Shown here piece after piece: positions 1 to 8,524 of a stretch of DNA of 45,399 nt (position 1 is the stretch's first letter; each line of letters starts with the position of its first letter). This DNA is from ANME-2 cluster archaeon (lineage in GTDB: Archaea > Halobacteriota > Methanosarcinia > Methanosarcinales > Methanocomedenaceae), in the NCBI GenBank assembly GCA_019429385.1, contig JAHYIS010000017.1:1-45399 (forward strand), read 5' to 3'. The notes beneath the pieces are model-generated. The model was not told the DNA's origin. It ran no database searches and saw only the letters and a program-made list of their open reading frames with translations. The translations under genes and the position numbers were made by a program.

Positions 1-72
1 ATCTTTGAGATAATCTACCAATGATTCGAAGCTATTAATATTTTTTAAATCCGAAATTCCAGATGTTGACAT
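1..72 (-). CDS. Start of a gene cut by the window edge; possible DNA methyltransferase partner of the helicase
   Basis: An open frame starts with ATG at 72 and runs off the left edge. Only 24 codons are visible, beginning MSTSGISDLKNINSFESL and continuing into VDYLKD. The start lies 13 nt after the stop of the helicase gene, with a GAAGGGG stretch just upstream as a ribosome binding site, so the two are almost certainly co-transcribed. From memory, an N-terminus with a 'LVxYLRDEL' character is found on Eco57I-type restriction-methylase proteins, which often sit next to PLD/SNF2 helicases. That identification is an inference from very few residues. Confidence 0.45.
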   Translation of the reverse strand, partial: MSTSGISDLKNINSFESLVDYLKD

Positions 73-85
73 AAAACCCCTTCAA

Positions 86-3000
86 TTAAGATAATTCCAT
101 CCATGTTTTCAATAAAGCATTCACACCTATTGGTGCTTGTACAGATTTCAAATATGTATTTTTTATATGTTTGTCCATCTTCAATCTGATTTCTTTTAAT
201 GATTCGTGTGGGATTATTTGTTTCTTTGGCGTGTCAATGTCACATCGGATATGTTCAAGTATCTCAGCAGAATCCTCAATTATATTTTCAGAACCAATAT
301 TATAAAGATACCATTTTGTAAATCCTGCATCTTCAGTCCACTCATCAGTTGAAATATCTTTTGCGGGGAGACTATAACAGAAAAACACCCCTTTTGCATC
401 TGGTGATATGTGCTCCTTTCCACTGAACACCTTTAGGGGTAGATATTGTATTTTTGCTAAAAGCTCAGGATTGGTTTGAATTAATTCTTGATATTCTAAA
501 TGCATTTCTTCAAGAAATGTAGTACTGCCTTCATAATCTTGATTAAATTCATTTAAGGCTTCATAGTCATCATCTGGTGTGAGCAATTTTTTACCTTCAA
601 TACCAAATGTCTTTGAAATCCTGAGAGTCTTACTCGTAACTTTCTCGTACAAACTTAAAACTTCATTCAATTCATCGGGTGGTAGGAAGTTCCAATATTG
701 CACTTTTCCACGTATATCTGCATATTCAGGATGATCGTTTACGATTTTTTCTTCGATATCTGGATTAAGTCTTCGGTCCACACGACCAATCCTTTGCATT
801 AATCGTACAGGATTCCAGTGCAAATCATAGTTAATGAGCAATGTTGCATCTTGGAGATTCAACCCTTCAGCAAGTACGTCTGTTGAGATGAGAATTCTTG
901 TGTCTGTTTTCCCCATCTCTATTATTTCTTGACTACTCAATCCGTTATAATAAGGCGAGAAACAATTGATGATCTCCCCACGATCTCTTTTAGATGAACT
1001 ATCAACCTCATCAACCTGCTCAAATCCTCTGGATTTCAATTCCCTAAATAGATATTGAGCTGTCGTCATATATTCGGTAAAGATTATGACTTTGTTTTTC
1101 TTCAAAAGTGGATTTTCATTAAGGGTCTTTACCAAATTTTCTAATTTATCATCTTTACTCTGTTTAATCTCCAACAAATCTTTTATAAATACTGCCAGTT
1201 GGTCCATGTCTCGCAGGGTTTTATAAATAATTGTAGCAACATCAAACTCCTTATATGATAATGTTTCAACTTTTTGAAGTAATTCTTCGGGCAAATAATC
1301 TTCATCAGAATCTTCATCTTGAATTCGTCCCCTTTCTGTTTGATGTTGCTTAATGTGTTCGAGAATATCTTTATGCTGCCGTTCCCACCGAGTACATATT
1401 TCCTCATTATGAATACGTACAAATGCTAATAATTTAAGCAATAAATCCTCACAGGAAAATTCAAAAGCCTGTCTGGAACTTTCAAATCTTTTTAAAAGTA
1501 ATGTGCGAATCAATCCAACAACTTGCCTCTGCCTTCCTTCAGCCATCGGGTCAATATCTTCATCTTGACCAATGTAATGCCTCAAAGGATAGTAAATTAC
1601 CAAATCTAAAAGTGGTTCATCCTTGTTGAATGCTTCTTCCAAATGAGTCAACAATTTCCCATATGTCTTTTTCAAAGAATAATCAATGACAATCGGAGGT
1701 CTCCTTTCTGGGAACACTACATCTCTTCCTTCTGTTCTTCTTTGACTATCTTTAACATATGAACGACTTCTCTGGACTACAAGTGCATTAAATAAATCAT
1801 CTCCTGCCAATGTATCCTTTGCTTCATCAGCATCTATGGTCACATCAGAGCCGTCTACATTACCAATTAAAGTGTTTTGAAGTTCCTTTTCCAACTTCAT
1901 AAAATGCCCTTTAAGACTATGGATTCCTAATGGAGCTTCACCAAAATAATCCACGATCTCTCTTGAGAATAACTCTATTTGATGTTGAATATCTAAAAGA
2001 GAATTATTAATCGGTGTGGCAGTTAGAAGAAACACTTGCTTGTTATCACAAATTTCGAACATCTTTCGATATCTTTCAGTATTACGGTTTCTGAAATGGT
2101 GTGCCTCATCTATAATGATGACTTCTGCCTGTTCTTTAATACTTTCCAATACTTCCGGCCAGTCTATTTCAGAATTTGCACTTCTTGTCAAATCAGAATG
2201 GTTGATTATTCTAAATGGCAAAAAACCATTCAGAACTTTAGGCATGTAATTCTTTATTGTAAATTCCCAAACAGGTTTACGTGTTGCTTTTGGTACGATT
2301 AATACAACCCGTTTATTTTCAAGCATTAACAGGCGTTCAATCAACATCAAACCAATGAAAGTCTTACCAAGACCCACGCCATCACATAAAAACCCCCCAT
2401 TATAGCTAGATGCGATTTTCATTAAAGCATGATATCCATCTCTTTGATACTGATCAAGGATAGGGTACATCTTTGAAATATCCCTCTCCCATTCACTCTC
2501 GGTCAATTCATGTCCTTTGAAGTATTCGTAAAGTGATTTTGCATAGACTTCAAAAGGTAAAAATTCCTGTGTATGCCGTTTTATGGTTTTAAGAATTTCA
2601 GGTGTAACATCTTCTGCTTCATTCCAATGCTTCTCGAACCAATCTTGTAGAACTTGAACCTCTTGTTTTATTTGTACATTCAATTCAACATTTTGATTCA
2701 ATCCAGGTGACGTGAAATTACTTGAACCAACCAAAGCGGCGGGTCCAACAACTTCAAATTTTGAATGTGTAATGTATGCTTTTGCATGAAATTTCTTTTT
2801 TCTATATACTCTACACTCGATTTTTTGATTATTGATCCCATTTACAATTGCGGGTACTCCATTGAGAAAGTCGTTTTCCTCTTTTTCCCCTTCAATACTG
2901 TTGTCAAGTTTTGAATTTATTTCTAGAAGTCCTTCAGCAAAAGCCTGTTGAGTTCTTTTTGAAACTTCATCTCCCATCAATATTCTAATTTTTTCAAGAT

Positions 3001-3163
3001 TTTGCCATTTTCCATCTAAATTCAATAAAGAACCAATTTCAAAGTATCCGGTAGCAATGTCAAATTTCTTCGAGAGCTCACACCATTCAGCAAGATACTT
3101 TTCCACCTTCCATTCCGAATCACTATTATCTACAATGAATATATCAGATTGTTTATCTTTCAT
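86..3163 (-). CDS. PLD-like nuclease / SNF2-family helicase fusion protein, probable defence protein
   Basis: A protein of about 1025 aa. Residues about 30-180 form a phospholipase D-like domain with H126-x-K128 and the downstream GSSNF motif near 146-150. This is the HxK...GSxN pattern of PLD nucleases, but only one copy is seen. A superfamily 2 helicase follows: Walker A DGVGLGKT near 261-268, DEAH at about 352-355, and a C-terminal helicase domain with ISTDVLAEGLNLQ and the motif VI QRIGRVDR. Such fusions act on DNA and are common in restriction or phage-defence islands. I chose ATG 3163 over the upstream ATG at 3181 because GGAG lies 5 nt before it. The gene is AT-rich compared with queE and mch, which suggests acquisition. 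The next gene starts 13 nt downstream and is cut off. Helicase call strong; exact defence system unknown. Confidence 0.85.
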   Translation of the reverse strand: MKDKQSDIFIVDNSDSEWKVEKYLAEWCELSKKFDIATGYFEIGSLLNLDGKWQNLEKIRILMGDEVSKRTQQAFAEGLLEINSKLDNSIEGEKEENDFLNGVPAIVNGINNQKIECRVYRKKKFHAKAYITHSKFEVVGPAALVGSSNFTSPGLNQNVELNVQIKQEVQVLQDWFEKHWNEAEDVTPEILKTIKRHTQEFLPFEVYAKSLYEYFKGHELTESEWERDISKMYPILDQYQRDGYHALMKIASSYNGGFLCDGVGLGKTFIGLMLIERLLMLENKRVVLIVPKATRKPVWEFTIKNYMPKVLNGFLPFRIINHSDLTRSANSEIDWPEVLESIKEQAEVIIIDEAHHFRNRNTERYRKMFEICDNKQVFLLTATPINNSLLDIQHQIELFSREIVDYFGEAPLGIHSLKGHFMKLEKELQNTLIGNVDGSDVTIDADEAKDTLAGDDLFNALVVQRSRSYVKDSQRRTEGRDVVFPERRPPIVIDYSLKKTYGKLLTHLEEAFNKDEPLLDLVIYYPLRHYIGQDEDIDPMAEGRQRQVVGLIRTLLLKRFESSRQAFEFSCEDLLLKLLAFVRIHNEEICTRWERQHKDILEHIKQHQTERGRIQDEDSDEDYLPEELLQKVETLSYKEFDVATIIYKTLRDMDQLAVFIKDLLEIKQSKDDKLENLVKTLNENPLLKKNKVIIFTEYMTTAQYLFRELKSRGFEQVDEVDSSSKRDRGEIINCFSPYYNGLSSQEIIEMGKTDTRILISTDVLAEGLNLQDATLLINYDLHWNPVRLMQRIGRVDRRLNPDIEEKIVNDHPEYADIRGKVQYWNFLPPDELNEVLSLYEKVTSKTLRISKTFGIEGKKLLTPDDDYEALNEFNQDYEGSTTFLEEMHLEYQELIQTNPELLAKIQYLPLKVFSGKEHISPDAKGVFFCYSLPAKDISTDEWTEDAGFTKWYLYNIGSENIIEDSAEILEHIRCDIDTPKKQIIPHESLKEIRLKMDKHIKNTYLKSVQAPIGVNALLKTWMELS

Positions 3164-3246
3164 GTGAACTCCAGAACACACATTTTGTAAAATTCATTAA
3201 TTTCTGGATATTTATATCATTCGATTTTATAGAAGTTGCACAAAAG

Positions 3247-3495
3247 TCACAATATACCCCGCACGAAATGTAACGGGGCCTGCACATCATTAATGGTTTC
3301 AATCCCGTCAAGAGCAAGTTCCCAGTCACAGAAATCCTCTTCAACTTCGAAAGACCACCCTGATTCTTCAACTATCCTCTTAGTTTTACAATCCTCAAAA
3401 CTCATATTGTATTTCTCCCGCAACTTCTGATCCATTAACCTATATTCAGCAAGCTTCCTACGCAACTCGTCAGGTAATTTCACAGATACAGGCAT
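3247..3495 (-). CDS. Small antitoxin-like protein (MPVSVKLPDEL-type N-terminus)
   Basis: An 82-aa protein. Its first residues, MPVSVKLPDELRRKLAEY, look like the DNA-binding strand and first helix of ribbon-helix-helix antitoxins. The rest is acidic, with a DWELALDGIE segment typical of archaeal antitoxin-like proteins. I used the ATG at 3495 rather than a TTG two codons upstream; GTGA lies just before it. No toxin-like gene is seen beside it: the downstream neighbour is the helicase, and the upstream neighbour, queE, lies across a change in base composition. It is either an orphan antitoxin or the regulator of the defence operon that follows. Family assignment is moderate and function is inferred. 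Confidence 0.55.
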   Translation of the reverse strand: MPVSVKLPDELRRKLAEYRLMDQKLREKYNMSFEDCKTKRIVEESGWSFEVEEDFCDWELALDGIETINDVQAPLHFVRGIL

Positions 3496-3541
3496 TTTCA
3501 ATCACTAATAATCAGTTAGTCTTAGGGCGTTAATAGTTTTC

Positions 3542-4297
3542 TCACAACTGCCCCATCATCTTATGCACCTGCGGAATCGCCCGCACATCCATAAGAAACT
3601 CCCCTGCCACATCCATCAGTTCCAGCAGCCTGCCCCCGGCCGGCGGCTCGAAACCCGGGCAGGGAGTCACCGGCTGCACTATCATGGGCAGGGTCTCATC
3701 AATATCAGACAGGCTGCTGGCAATGATCTGCAAAGCATCATCCGAAGTCCTGTCGGTCACCACACACTTTGTAAAGGTTACAGCCCCTGCCTCGTAGAAT
3801 ATACCCACCGTCTCCAGTTCAGCCTTCAACAGCGAACGGTAATCATCTGAAGCATTGTGTTCCGGCAGCTTGATATCACAGGCAGCCACGTCCACCACGT
3901 ATTGCACCTTCCGGGCTTCATCAGGCAGGCACCCGTTGGTCTCAAGATACAGGGGATAATCCACCAGCCTTGATAGTTCATCAATAAACTCCGCATGCTC
4001 CAGCGGCTCGCCCCCGGTCAGGGACAGGTGCCGTGTGGCAGGTGACCAGAGCTCATTGATAATCTCAACCAGCTCCTCCATAACAATAGGATTGGGAACC
4101 TCCCTGAACTCACCGGTGCCAGGGACCGTTTCAACCTTACAGACCGGAGCTGTAGGCTTTCTGGACTGCGGAGTATCACAATAGTCACAATGCAGGGGAC
4201 AGCCCAGGAACCTGACAAACACCTGGCGCATACCCGTGAAGATACCCTCACCCTGGATGGAATTGAAAATCTCGCCGAGAAATACCGGTCCTGTCAT
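3542..4297 (-). CDS. queE: 7-carboxy-7-deazaguanine synthase (radical SAM)
   Basis: A 251-aa radical SAM enzyme that makes 7-carboxy-7-deazaguanine, the precursor of preQ0 and of archaeosine in archaeal tRNA. The N-terminal FNSIQGEGIFTG segment is characteristic of QueE. The 4Fe-4S cluster cysteines are C33, C37 and C40 in CPLHCDYC, and the SAM-binding GGEPLEH follows near residue 95. The length fits the family. It starts 25 nt after mch on the same strand, but a terminator-like hairpin lies between them and no Shine-Dalgarno sequence precedes the ATG, so it may be expressed by read-through or from a leaderless start. Confidence 0.9.
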   Translation of the reverse strand: MTGPVFLGEIFNSIQGEGIFTGMRQVFVRFLGCPLHCDYCDTPQSRKPTAPVCKVETVPGTGEFREVPNPIVMEELVEIINELWSPATRHLSLTGGEPLEHAEFIDELSRLVDYPLYLETNGCLPDEARKVQYVVDVAACDIKLPEHNASDDYRSLLKAELETVGIFYEAGAVTFTKCVVTDRTSDDALQIIASSLSDIDETLPMIVQPVTPCPGFEPPAGGRLLELMDVAGEFLMDVRAIPQVHKMMGQL

Positions 4298-4315
4298 TTT
4301 GAAAAAGAGAAAAAC

Positions 4316-4333
4316 GCGGGAATTAAATCCCGC
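4316..4333 (-). terminator. Terminator hairpin overlapping the mch stop codon
   Basis: The minus strand reads GCGGGA-TTTAAT-TCCCGC followed by GTTTTTCTCTTTTTC. The 6-bp stem is perfect, and the mch stop codon TAA lies in the loop. It looks like a uridine-tract terminator and separates mch from queE. Confidence 0.65.
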
Positions 4334-5273
4334 TGATGCCGTATGATTCCAGAATAACCTCAGCGTTCAGGTGACCGGCGTGATAGGTCATACCTGTATC
4401 CAGGTCATTTACCGTCATCTCTGCAGGTGCAAAGATATTGGGATCTATCTTGTAGAAATCATACCCGCCATCCTTGAACGTCTTGAAGAACGGTTTACCG
4501 TAATCTGAAGACGTTGAAGATGGGACCTGCTTGAACAGTTCTTCATCAAATCCCCTGGTCGTCAGTACAATTGAACCATAGTAGATAACACTGTCATTCG
4601 TGCAACCCATGGCTTTCAGGTCATCCTTGACGACCGGTGCAATAGGTGCAGTCCCGGTACCACTCACGATCCTGGTCGTATCGAAACCCAGTTCATTGAG
4701 CTTGAAGATACCGGTCTCCACTACCCTGCCCGATACCTGTACCGAACCCACGATACTGGCAGTGGGTGCAACCAGGGCGATCGTGTTCTCTACAGGCACA
4801 TTACAGGCATCAGCAATGAACTGTATAACCTTCTCATCAGGGATTTTATTGGATTCCAGGGCTATCACAGCATGGTCATAGTCATCTTCATACTGGATCC
4901 TCTCATACGTGTGCTTGGGTTTTAAAGCAAGTGCCCGTGCCGGACCTGAACCCATTGCGAAATACTTATCCACACTGATCTGCCAGCCCGCTTTCTGTGC
5001 CCCCAGGCATGAGATGGCAGGGTGGTCGGTTGTCACGTCAATGAACGCCAGCGGAATATCACCTACCTTATGCACGCTTACATTGGTGGTGCAAAAACCC
5101 CCCATGCAAATATCGGTAAACATCAGTCCTGCATCGTAACTGCCGCTTACATTCACACCGCAGTCAATAACACGTGCATCGTTCTTGAGCTCAATGGCCT
5201 TGACCTTAAGCTCCTCGGCCCAATCCATCATCTCTTCAGCGATCTCAAGTCCCTTTTCATTAACACTTAACAT
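4323..5273 (-). CDS. mch: Methenyltetrahydromethanopterin cyclohydrolase
   Basis: A 316-aa protein matching Mch throughout. It interconverts methenyl-H4MPT and 5-formyl-H4MPT in the cytoplasm, a core step of methanogenesis and of reverse methanogenesis in methane oxidisers. Recognisable segments are [16 protein letters not shown] at the start, [34 protein letters not shown] and [10 protein letters not shown]. An open frame extends 29 codons further upstream, but ATG 5273 gives the normal family length and has GGTGA just before it. The terminator at its stop codon suggests a monocistronic unit, which fits a highly expressed enzyme. Confidence 0.96.
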   Translation of the reverse strand: MLSVNEKGLEIAEEMMDWAEELKVKAIELKNDARVIDCGVNVSGSYDAGLMFTDICMGGFCTTNVSVHKVGDIPLAFIDVTTDHPAISCLGAQKAGWQISVDKYFAMGSGPARALALKPKHTYERIQYEDDYDHAVIALESNKIPDEKVIQFIADACNVPVENTIALVAPTASIVGSVQVSGRVVETGIFKLNELGFDTTRIVSGTGTAPIAPVVKDDLKAMGCTNDSVIYYGSIVLTTRGFDEELFKQVPSSTSSDYGKPFFKTFKDGGYDFYKIDPNIFAPAEMTVNDLDTGMTYHAGHLNAEVILESYGISGI

Positions 5274-5361
5274 CCAATCACCTACCGCAATTAATTTGTT
5301 TAGTTGCATGTGCAACCTTATGATATAAGGGTTTTGAAATGTATTCCGCCTGGAAGACACT

Positions 5362-5811
5362 TCATATATCCATTCTAAAGAACAGGGTGTCTCCTTCCTC
5401 TTTTACCACCGAAAAACCAGAACTCAGGTACAAACTGATCGCCCTGACAAGAGACCTGTCGGTTTTTAACGTAACAACTGGATAATGGGACCCGGCATAT
5501 TCGAGAGCTTGCAGGAACAATTGCCTGCCATACCCCCTGCCTCTGAACTCCTGCTTCATATATACACGACGAATTTCGCATTTTCCGGTATCCACCATCT
5601 GCACCGCGGCAGTGCCTATGACCTCCCCCTCAAGTATCCCGGTAAAGAACACGCCGCCATCATCAAGGTAATAACCTGTGATATCATCCAGGTCAGAGTC
5701 CTTACCGGGGTCAAGATCGAATCCCTGCTCAGCAAGCACTCCGAGAACCAGAGCCTTTACTTCAGTACTCCTGGAGGGAATGAATCTCTCAATTCTCATA
5801 CTATCCTTCAT
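5362..5811 (-). CDS. GNAT-family N-acetyltransferase
   Basis: A 149-aa protein with the acetyl-CoA binding signature [11 protein letters not shown] near residue 95 (the R/Q-x-x-G-x-G/A motif). It is preceded by the strand IRRVYM and followed by a helix and the SLYLSSGF motif, the usual GNAT order. The substrate cannot be read from the sequence. Its ATG at 5811 overlaps the stop codon of the M20 amidohydrolase in an ATGA arrangement, so the two are translationally coupled. An alternative ATG lies four codons in at 5799 (MRIERF), with GGAT before it. Being coupled to an amidohydrolase could mean a role in acetylating or deacetylating amino acids, which is speculation. Confidence 0.85.
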   Translation of the reverse strand: MKDSMRIERFIPSRSTEVKALVLGVLAEQGFDLDPGKDSDLDDITGYYLDDGGVFFTGILEGEVIGTAAVQMVDTGKCEIRRVYMKQEFRGRGYGRQLFLQALEYAGSHYPVVTLKTDRSLVRAISLYLSSGFSVVKEEGDTLFFRMDI

Positions 5812-7010
5812 GGCAAATAGTGGCCAGGTTGGTCCAGGTAGTCCAGCACGATGGTGGTCAACATCTCAGCACCCCTGACAAGTATATCCTCGTCAATATC
5901 GAACCTGCTGGAATGATTGCTCTCAATGATACCTTTCCCAACGTTCCTTGTGCCCAGACCCATGTACACGCCAGGTATCTCATCCAGGTAATGGGCAAAA
6001 TCCTCTGCTCCAAAGAACGGTTCGATATCTTCACTTACTACAGGGAAATGTGCTTTGAGTGTGGCAAGCGCCTGCCTGGAAAATACCGGGTCGTTGACCA
6101 GTACCGGATATCCATGCATTACCTCCAGCCCATACACGGGTAGTCCCTGGAATAGCTCATTGTCATATTCGTCCATTATGCCATCCAGCGTGTGCCTGAT
6201 AGTGTCCTCGATAATGGCAGAATCTTTACTGTCGAAGGTACGGAAACTGCCCAGTATTTCCGCTTCGTCCGGTGTCCTGTTGAACTGTGACCCTCCCGCT
6301 ACCTTCCCAAACCCCAGAGTGAACCTCTCTTTGGGCACCCGTAGTTCAATATCCCCCTTTATACGGCCGATGAACCGGGATGCCATGGAAATGGGGTCGA
6401 TGCACAGGTGCGGACTTAAATGATGCCCGCCCTTACCCGTTAACCTGATGGTCATGATATTTGAAGTAGCCATGAACGGCCCTGCCCTGAATTTGATCTC
6501 TCCTGAATCGATGTTACTGAAAACATGCAGCCCGACAATCGCATCTACTCCTTCCAGCCCACCATCCCTGATCACTTCTATTGCACCTCCGGGCGGTTGC
6601 TCCTCGCCAGGCTGGAAAATCAACCTGACAGCACCTTTGAAAGTATCGCGTTCGTGTATAAGCAACCGTGCAGCACCAAGTATTATAGAAATATGAGCAT
6701 CATGCCCGCATGCATGCATAAAACCAGGATGCTGTGAGATATACTCCCGGTTTATAGACGTGAGCTCTTCAGCAACTTCCAGCCCGTCCATATCGGCACG
6801 AAGTGCAATGGTACTACCGGGCCCGTTTCCCCGAATAGTGGCTATAACCCCGGTGTTTGCGATCGGTCTTCCTTTAAGCCCCAGCTCTTTTAATATCCCT
6901 ATAACCTTTTCCTGTGTCCGGAACTCTGCAAAACTTACCTCAGGTATCCTGTGGAACTCACGCCGCCGGGCAATAATCCAGTTCCTGAACTGCTTATCGG
7001 TATTGTTCAC
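5808..7010 (-). CDS. M20-family metallo-amidohydrolase (N-acyl amino acid hydrolase type)
   Basis: A 400-aa protein of the M20D amidohydrolase family, which cleaves N-acyl groups from amino acids or small peptides using two metal ions. Visible motifs are RRREFHRIPEVSF at the N-terminus, ALRADMDGLEV, the metal ligands in HACGHD, the catalytic PGEEQPPGGA pair of glutamates, GLHV, and the C-terminal metal site FFGAEDFAHYLD. A lid/dimerisation domain sits between residues about 185 and 300. It starts a two-gene unit with the GNAT gene and faces an AT-rich divergent promoter region. The substrate is unknown. Confidence 0.9.
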   Translation of the reverse strand: MNNTDKQFRNWIIARRREFHRIPEVSFAEFRTQEKVIGILKELGLKGRPIANTGVIATIRGNGPGSTIALRADMDGLEVAEELTSINREYISQHPGFMHACGHDAHISIILGAARLLIHERDTFKGAVRLIFQPGEEQPPGGAIEVIRDGGLEGVDAIVGLHVFSNIDSGEIKFRAGPFMATSNIMTIRLTGKGGHHLSPHLCIDPISMASRFIGRIKGDIELRVPKERFTLGFGKVAGGSQFNRTPDEAEILGSFRTFDSKDSAIIEDTIRHTLDGIMDEYDNELFQGLPVYGLEVMHGYPVLVNDPVFSRQALATLKAHFPVVSEDIEPFFGAEDFAHYLDEIPGVYMGLGTRNVGKGIIESNHSSRFDIDEDILVRGAEMLTTIVLDYLDQPGHYLP

Positions 7011-7148
7011 TTTTATCCCTGCCTGTACATTCCATATTACCGTGTCTAATCTTGATACCAGGATACAATAAATTATGGACTACCATTTTCGACTCATGAG
7101 CATTTCATGGTTCGATGTTGAATTTCCTGTATGATAGGTTAATTAATT

Positions 7149-7215
7149 ATTCATTGTAATCATAACATAATTCTTTAATTGATCATTCATTATAATCAAT
7201 GCATAATTATTTATT
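7149..7215. repeat. Direct repeat of about 32 bp in the divergent intergenic region
   Basis: Two imperfect copies spaced 36 bp apart: ATTCATTGTAATCATAACAT with a following AATTCTTTAAT, and ATTCATTATAATCAATGCAT with a following AATTATTTATT. They lie between the divergent M20 gene and the membrane protein gene. This could be a tandem regulator-binding site or simple AT-rich duplication. Confidence 0.55.
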
Positions 7216-7296
7216 AGATGCGAAAATTGTATACGTTAATAAACTAATTGTCTAAAAAATGTAATGGAAAGGTGATTAAGTATTCCAATAACGGAA

Positions 7297-7632
7297 ATGA
7301 TCCACACTTTTATTGAACTTTATAATGTGGGAGCAGCATTTATCCTCATTTTTATGATTGGACAGATTCTGATTTTGCTTAGAGGCGTTGATAAGACCGT
7401 CCTTCGGGCCAGGATATTCTTGAAAGAAGATATTCTTGAAAAAACCTGGATGTTCATAGCTATTGCAGGAGCATCCTTTGCCCTTCATTCATTGACAAAC
7501 TTTATTGATGCCATGTTGGAAATGAATACGTATTATTTAAATGAACTCACCCAGATAATTTTCCTCATAGCATTTATTCTGGCAGTATACCAGTGGTATG
7601 TTTTCCTGGGCAGTCTCGATAAAAAAGAATAA
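7297..7632 (+). CDS. Small membrane protein, three predicted transmembrane helices
   Basis: A 111-aa protein that I do not recognise. Hydrophobic stretches at residues about 9-27, 51-69 and 84-103 predict three membrane helices joined by short charged loops, ending in a lysine-rich tail. The ATG at 7297 has only a weak CGGA before it. An AGGTGA at 7270-7275 is too far for this start, so a non-ATG start slightly upstream remains possible. A translin-family gene follows 32 nt later on the same strand and may be co-transcribed. No catalytic motif is visible. Confidence 0.7.
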   Translation: MIHTFIELYNVGAAFILIFMIGQILILLRGVDKTVLRARIFLKEDILEKTWMFIAIAGASFALHSLTNFIDAMLEMNTYYLNELTQIIFLIAFILAVYQWYVFLGSLDKKE

Positions 7633-7664
7633 CAAAATAGTTGCACCATTGGAAATGACTCGAT

Positions 7665-8288
7665 ATGCTTTCTAAGATCTCAGCGCGACTTTTTGAGCAT
7701 TTTGAAGTAAAAGATATTGCAAGGGAACATGCGTTAAAACTGTCTCGCACCGTGGTACGGCTCAGCAGCAGTGCCATCAAGTCCATCCACAGAAAGCAAT
7801 TTGACCAGGCAAAAGATATCATTGTAGAAGCCGGTACAATAAATACTGAAATAAAATCCATACTTGCGGACCATCCTGAACTGTACTTTGCCGGGTTTGT
7901 AGAGCAGGCCCAGCAGGAATTTGCCGAAGCCACCATACTTTATTGCATTATTAATGAGAACAGGATCCCCGACACTTCAGAAATAGATGTTGAAGACCCT
8001 GCATACCTGATGGGATTAGGGGATGTAGTAGGAGAACTGAGGCGTGTAATCCTTGACCTTATCAGGCTTGATAAACCTACTGAGGGTGAAAAATACCTGG
8101 ATATTATGGATGACATATATACAACTATTTTATTCTTTGATTTTCCTGACGCGTTGCTAAGGGGATTGAGACATAAAGGAGATGTGGCGCGCAGTCTTGT
8201 CGAACGCACGCGTGGCGAACTGACCAATGCCATAGGGCACGAAAAGCTTAAAGAACGTATGTCTGAACTTGAAAAAAAGCTGGAATAG
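7665..8288 (+). CDS. Translin-family protein, predicted RNA-binding
   Basis: A 207-aa, almost entirely alpha-helical protein resembling archaeal translin-family proteins (COG2178). These form oligomeric shells that bind single-stranded nucleic acid and, in some members, have RNase activity. Telling parts are the N-terminal REHALKLSRTVVRLSS helix, the EFAEATILY segment, and the GDVVGELRRVILDLIR motif with conserved acidic and arginine residues. A C-terminal basic helix (RHKGDVARSLVERTRGEL) and a charged tail follow. It probably shares a transcript with the small membrane protein gene upstream. I am fairly sure of the family but not of the biochemical role. Confidence 0.8.
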   Translation: MLSKISARLFEHFEVKDIAREHALKLSRTVVRLSSSAIKSIHRKQFDQAKDIIVEAGTINTEIKSILADHPELYFAGFVEQAQQEFAEATILYCIINENRIPDTSEIDVEDPAYLMGLGDVVGELRRVILDLIRLDKPTEGEKYLDIMDDIYTTILFFDFPDALLRGLRHKGDVARSLVERTRGELTNAIGHEKLKERMSELEKKLE

Positions 8289-8389
8289 AATTTGCGTACG
8301 GGGTAAGTACTGAATATGTTATTTCTGAGAATATCCTGTTCATGTTGATTTAAAAGCGGTAGATTGTACTATGGGCTGTTGGGTATATG

Positions 8390-8433
8390 GTTGCCAGGCA
8401 TATTGTTGCCAGGCATATGGTTGCTGGATACAT
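8390..8433. repeat. 15-bp tandem repeat, three copies, upstream of sepS
   Basis: GTTGCCAGGCATAT occurs at 8390-8403 and 8405-8418. A decayed third copy, GTTGCTGGATACAT, follows at 8420-8433, giving a 15-bp period. It lies 40 bp upstream of the sepS TATA box, so it could bind a regulator, or it may be neutral. Confidence 0.6.
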
Positions 8434-8473
8434 GATATACCTGATACCTGATGCGTCAAAAACCTTAGTGTAG

Positions 8474-8481
8474 TTTATATA
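8474..8481 (+). promoter_or_regulatory. TATA box of sepS
   Basis: TTTATATA lies 43 bp upstream of the sepS ATG. Initiation about 25 bp downstream would leave a short leader containing AGGACGG, a usable ribosome binding site. The spacing suits an archaeal promoter. Confidence 0.55.
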
Positions 8482-8524
8482 CCAACATTGTTGTATATTA
8501 TTACGTTTTAACAGGACGGCTGAC

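Noticed and set aside
3250-3275. Similarity between CCCCGTTACATTTCGTGCGG here and the hairpin at 20539-20557, as a dispersed repeat family
   Set aside because: The match is short and gapped, and I found no third clear copy, so it may be chance.
8390-8433. 15-bp repeats as a CRISPR or origin iteron array
   Set aside because: Only three units, no spacers, no cas genes and no Orc1/Cdc6 gene nearby.
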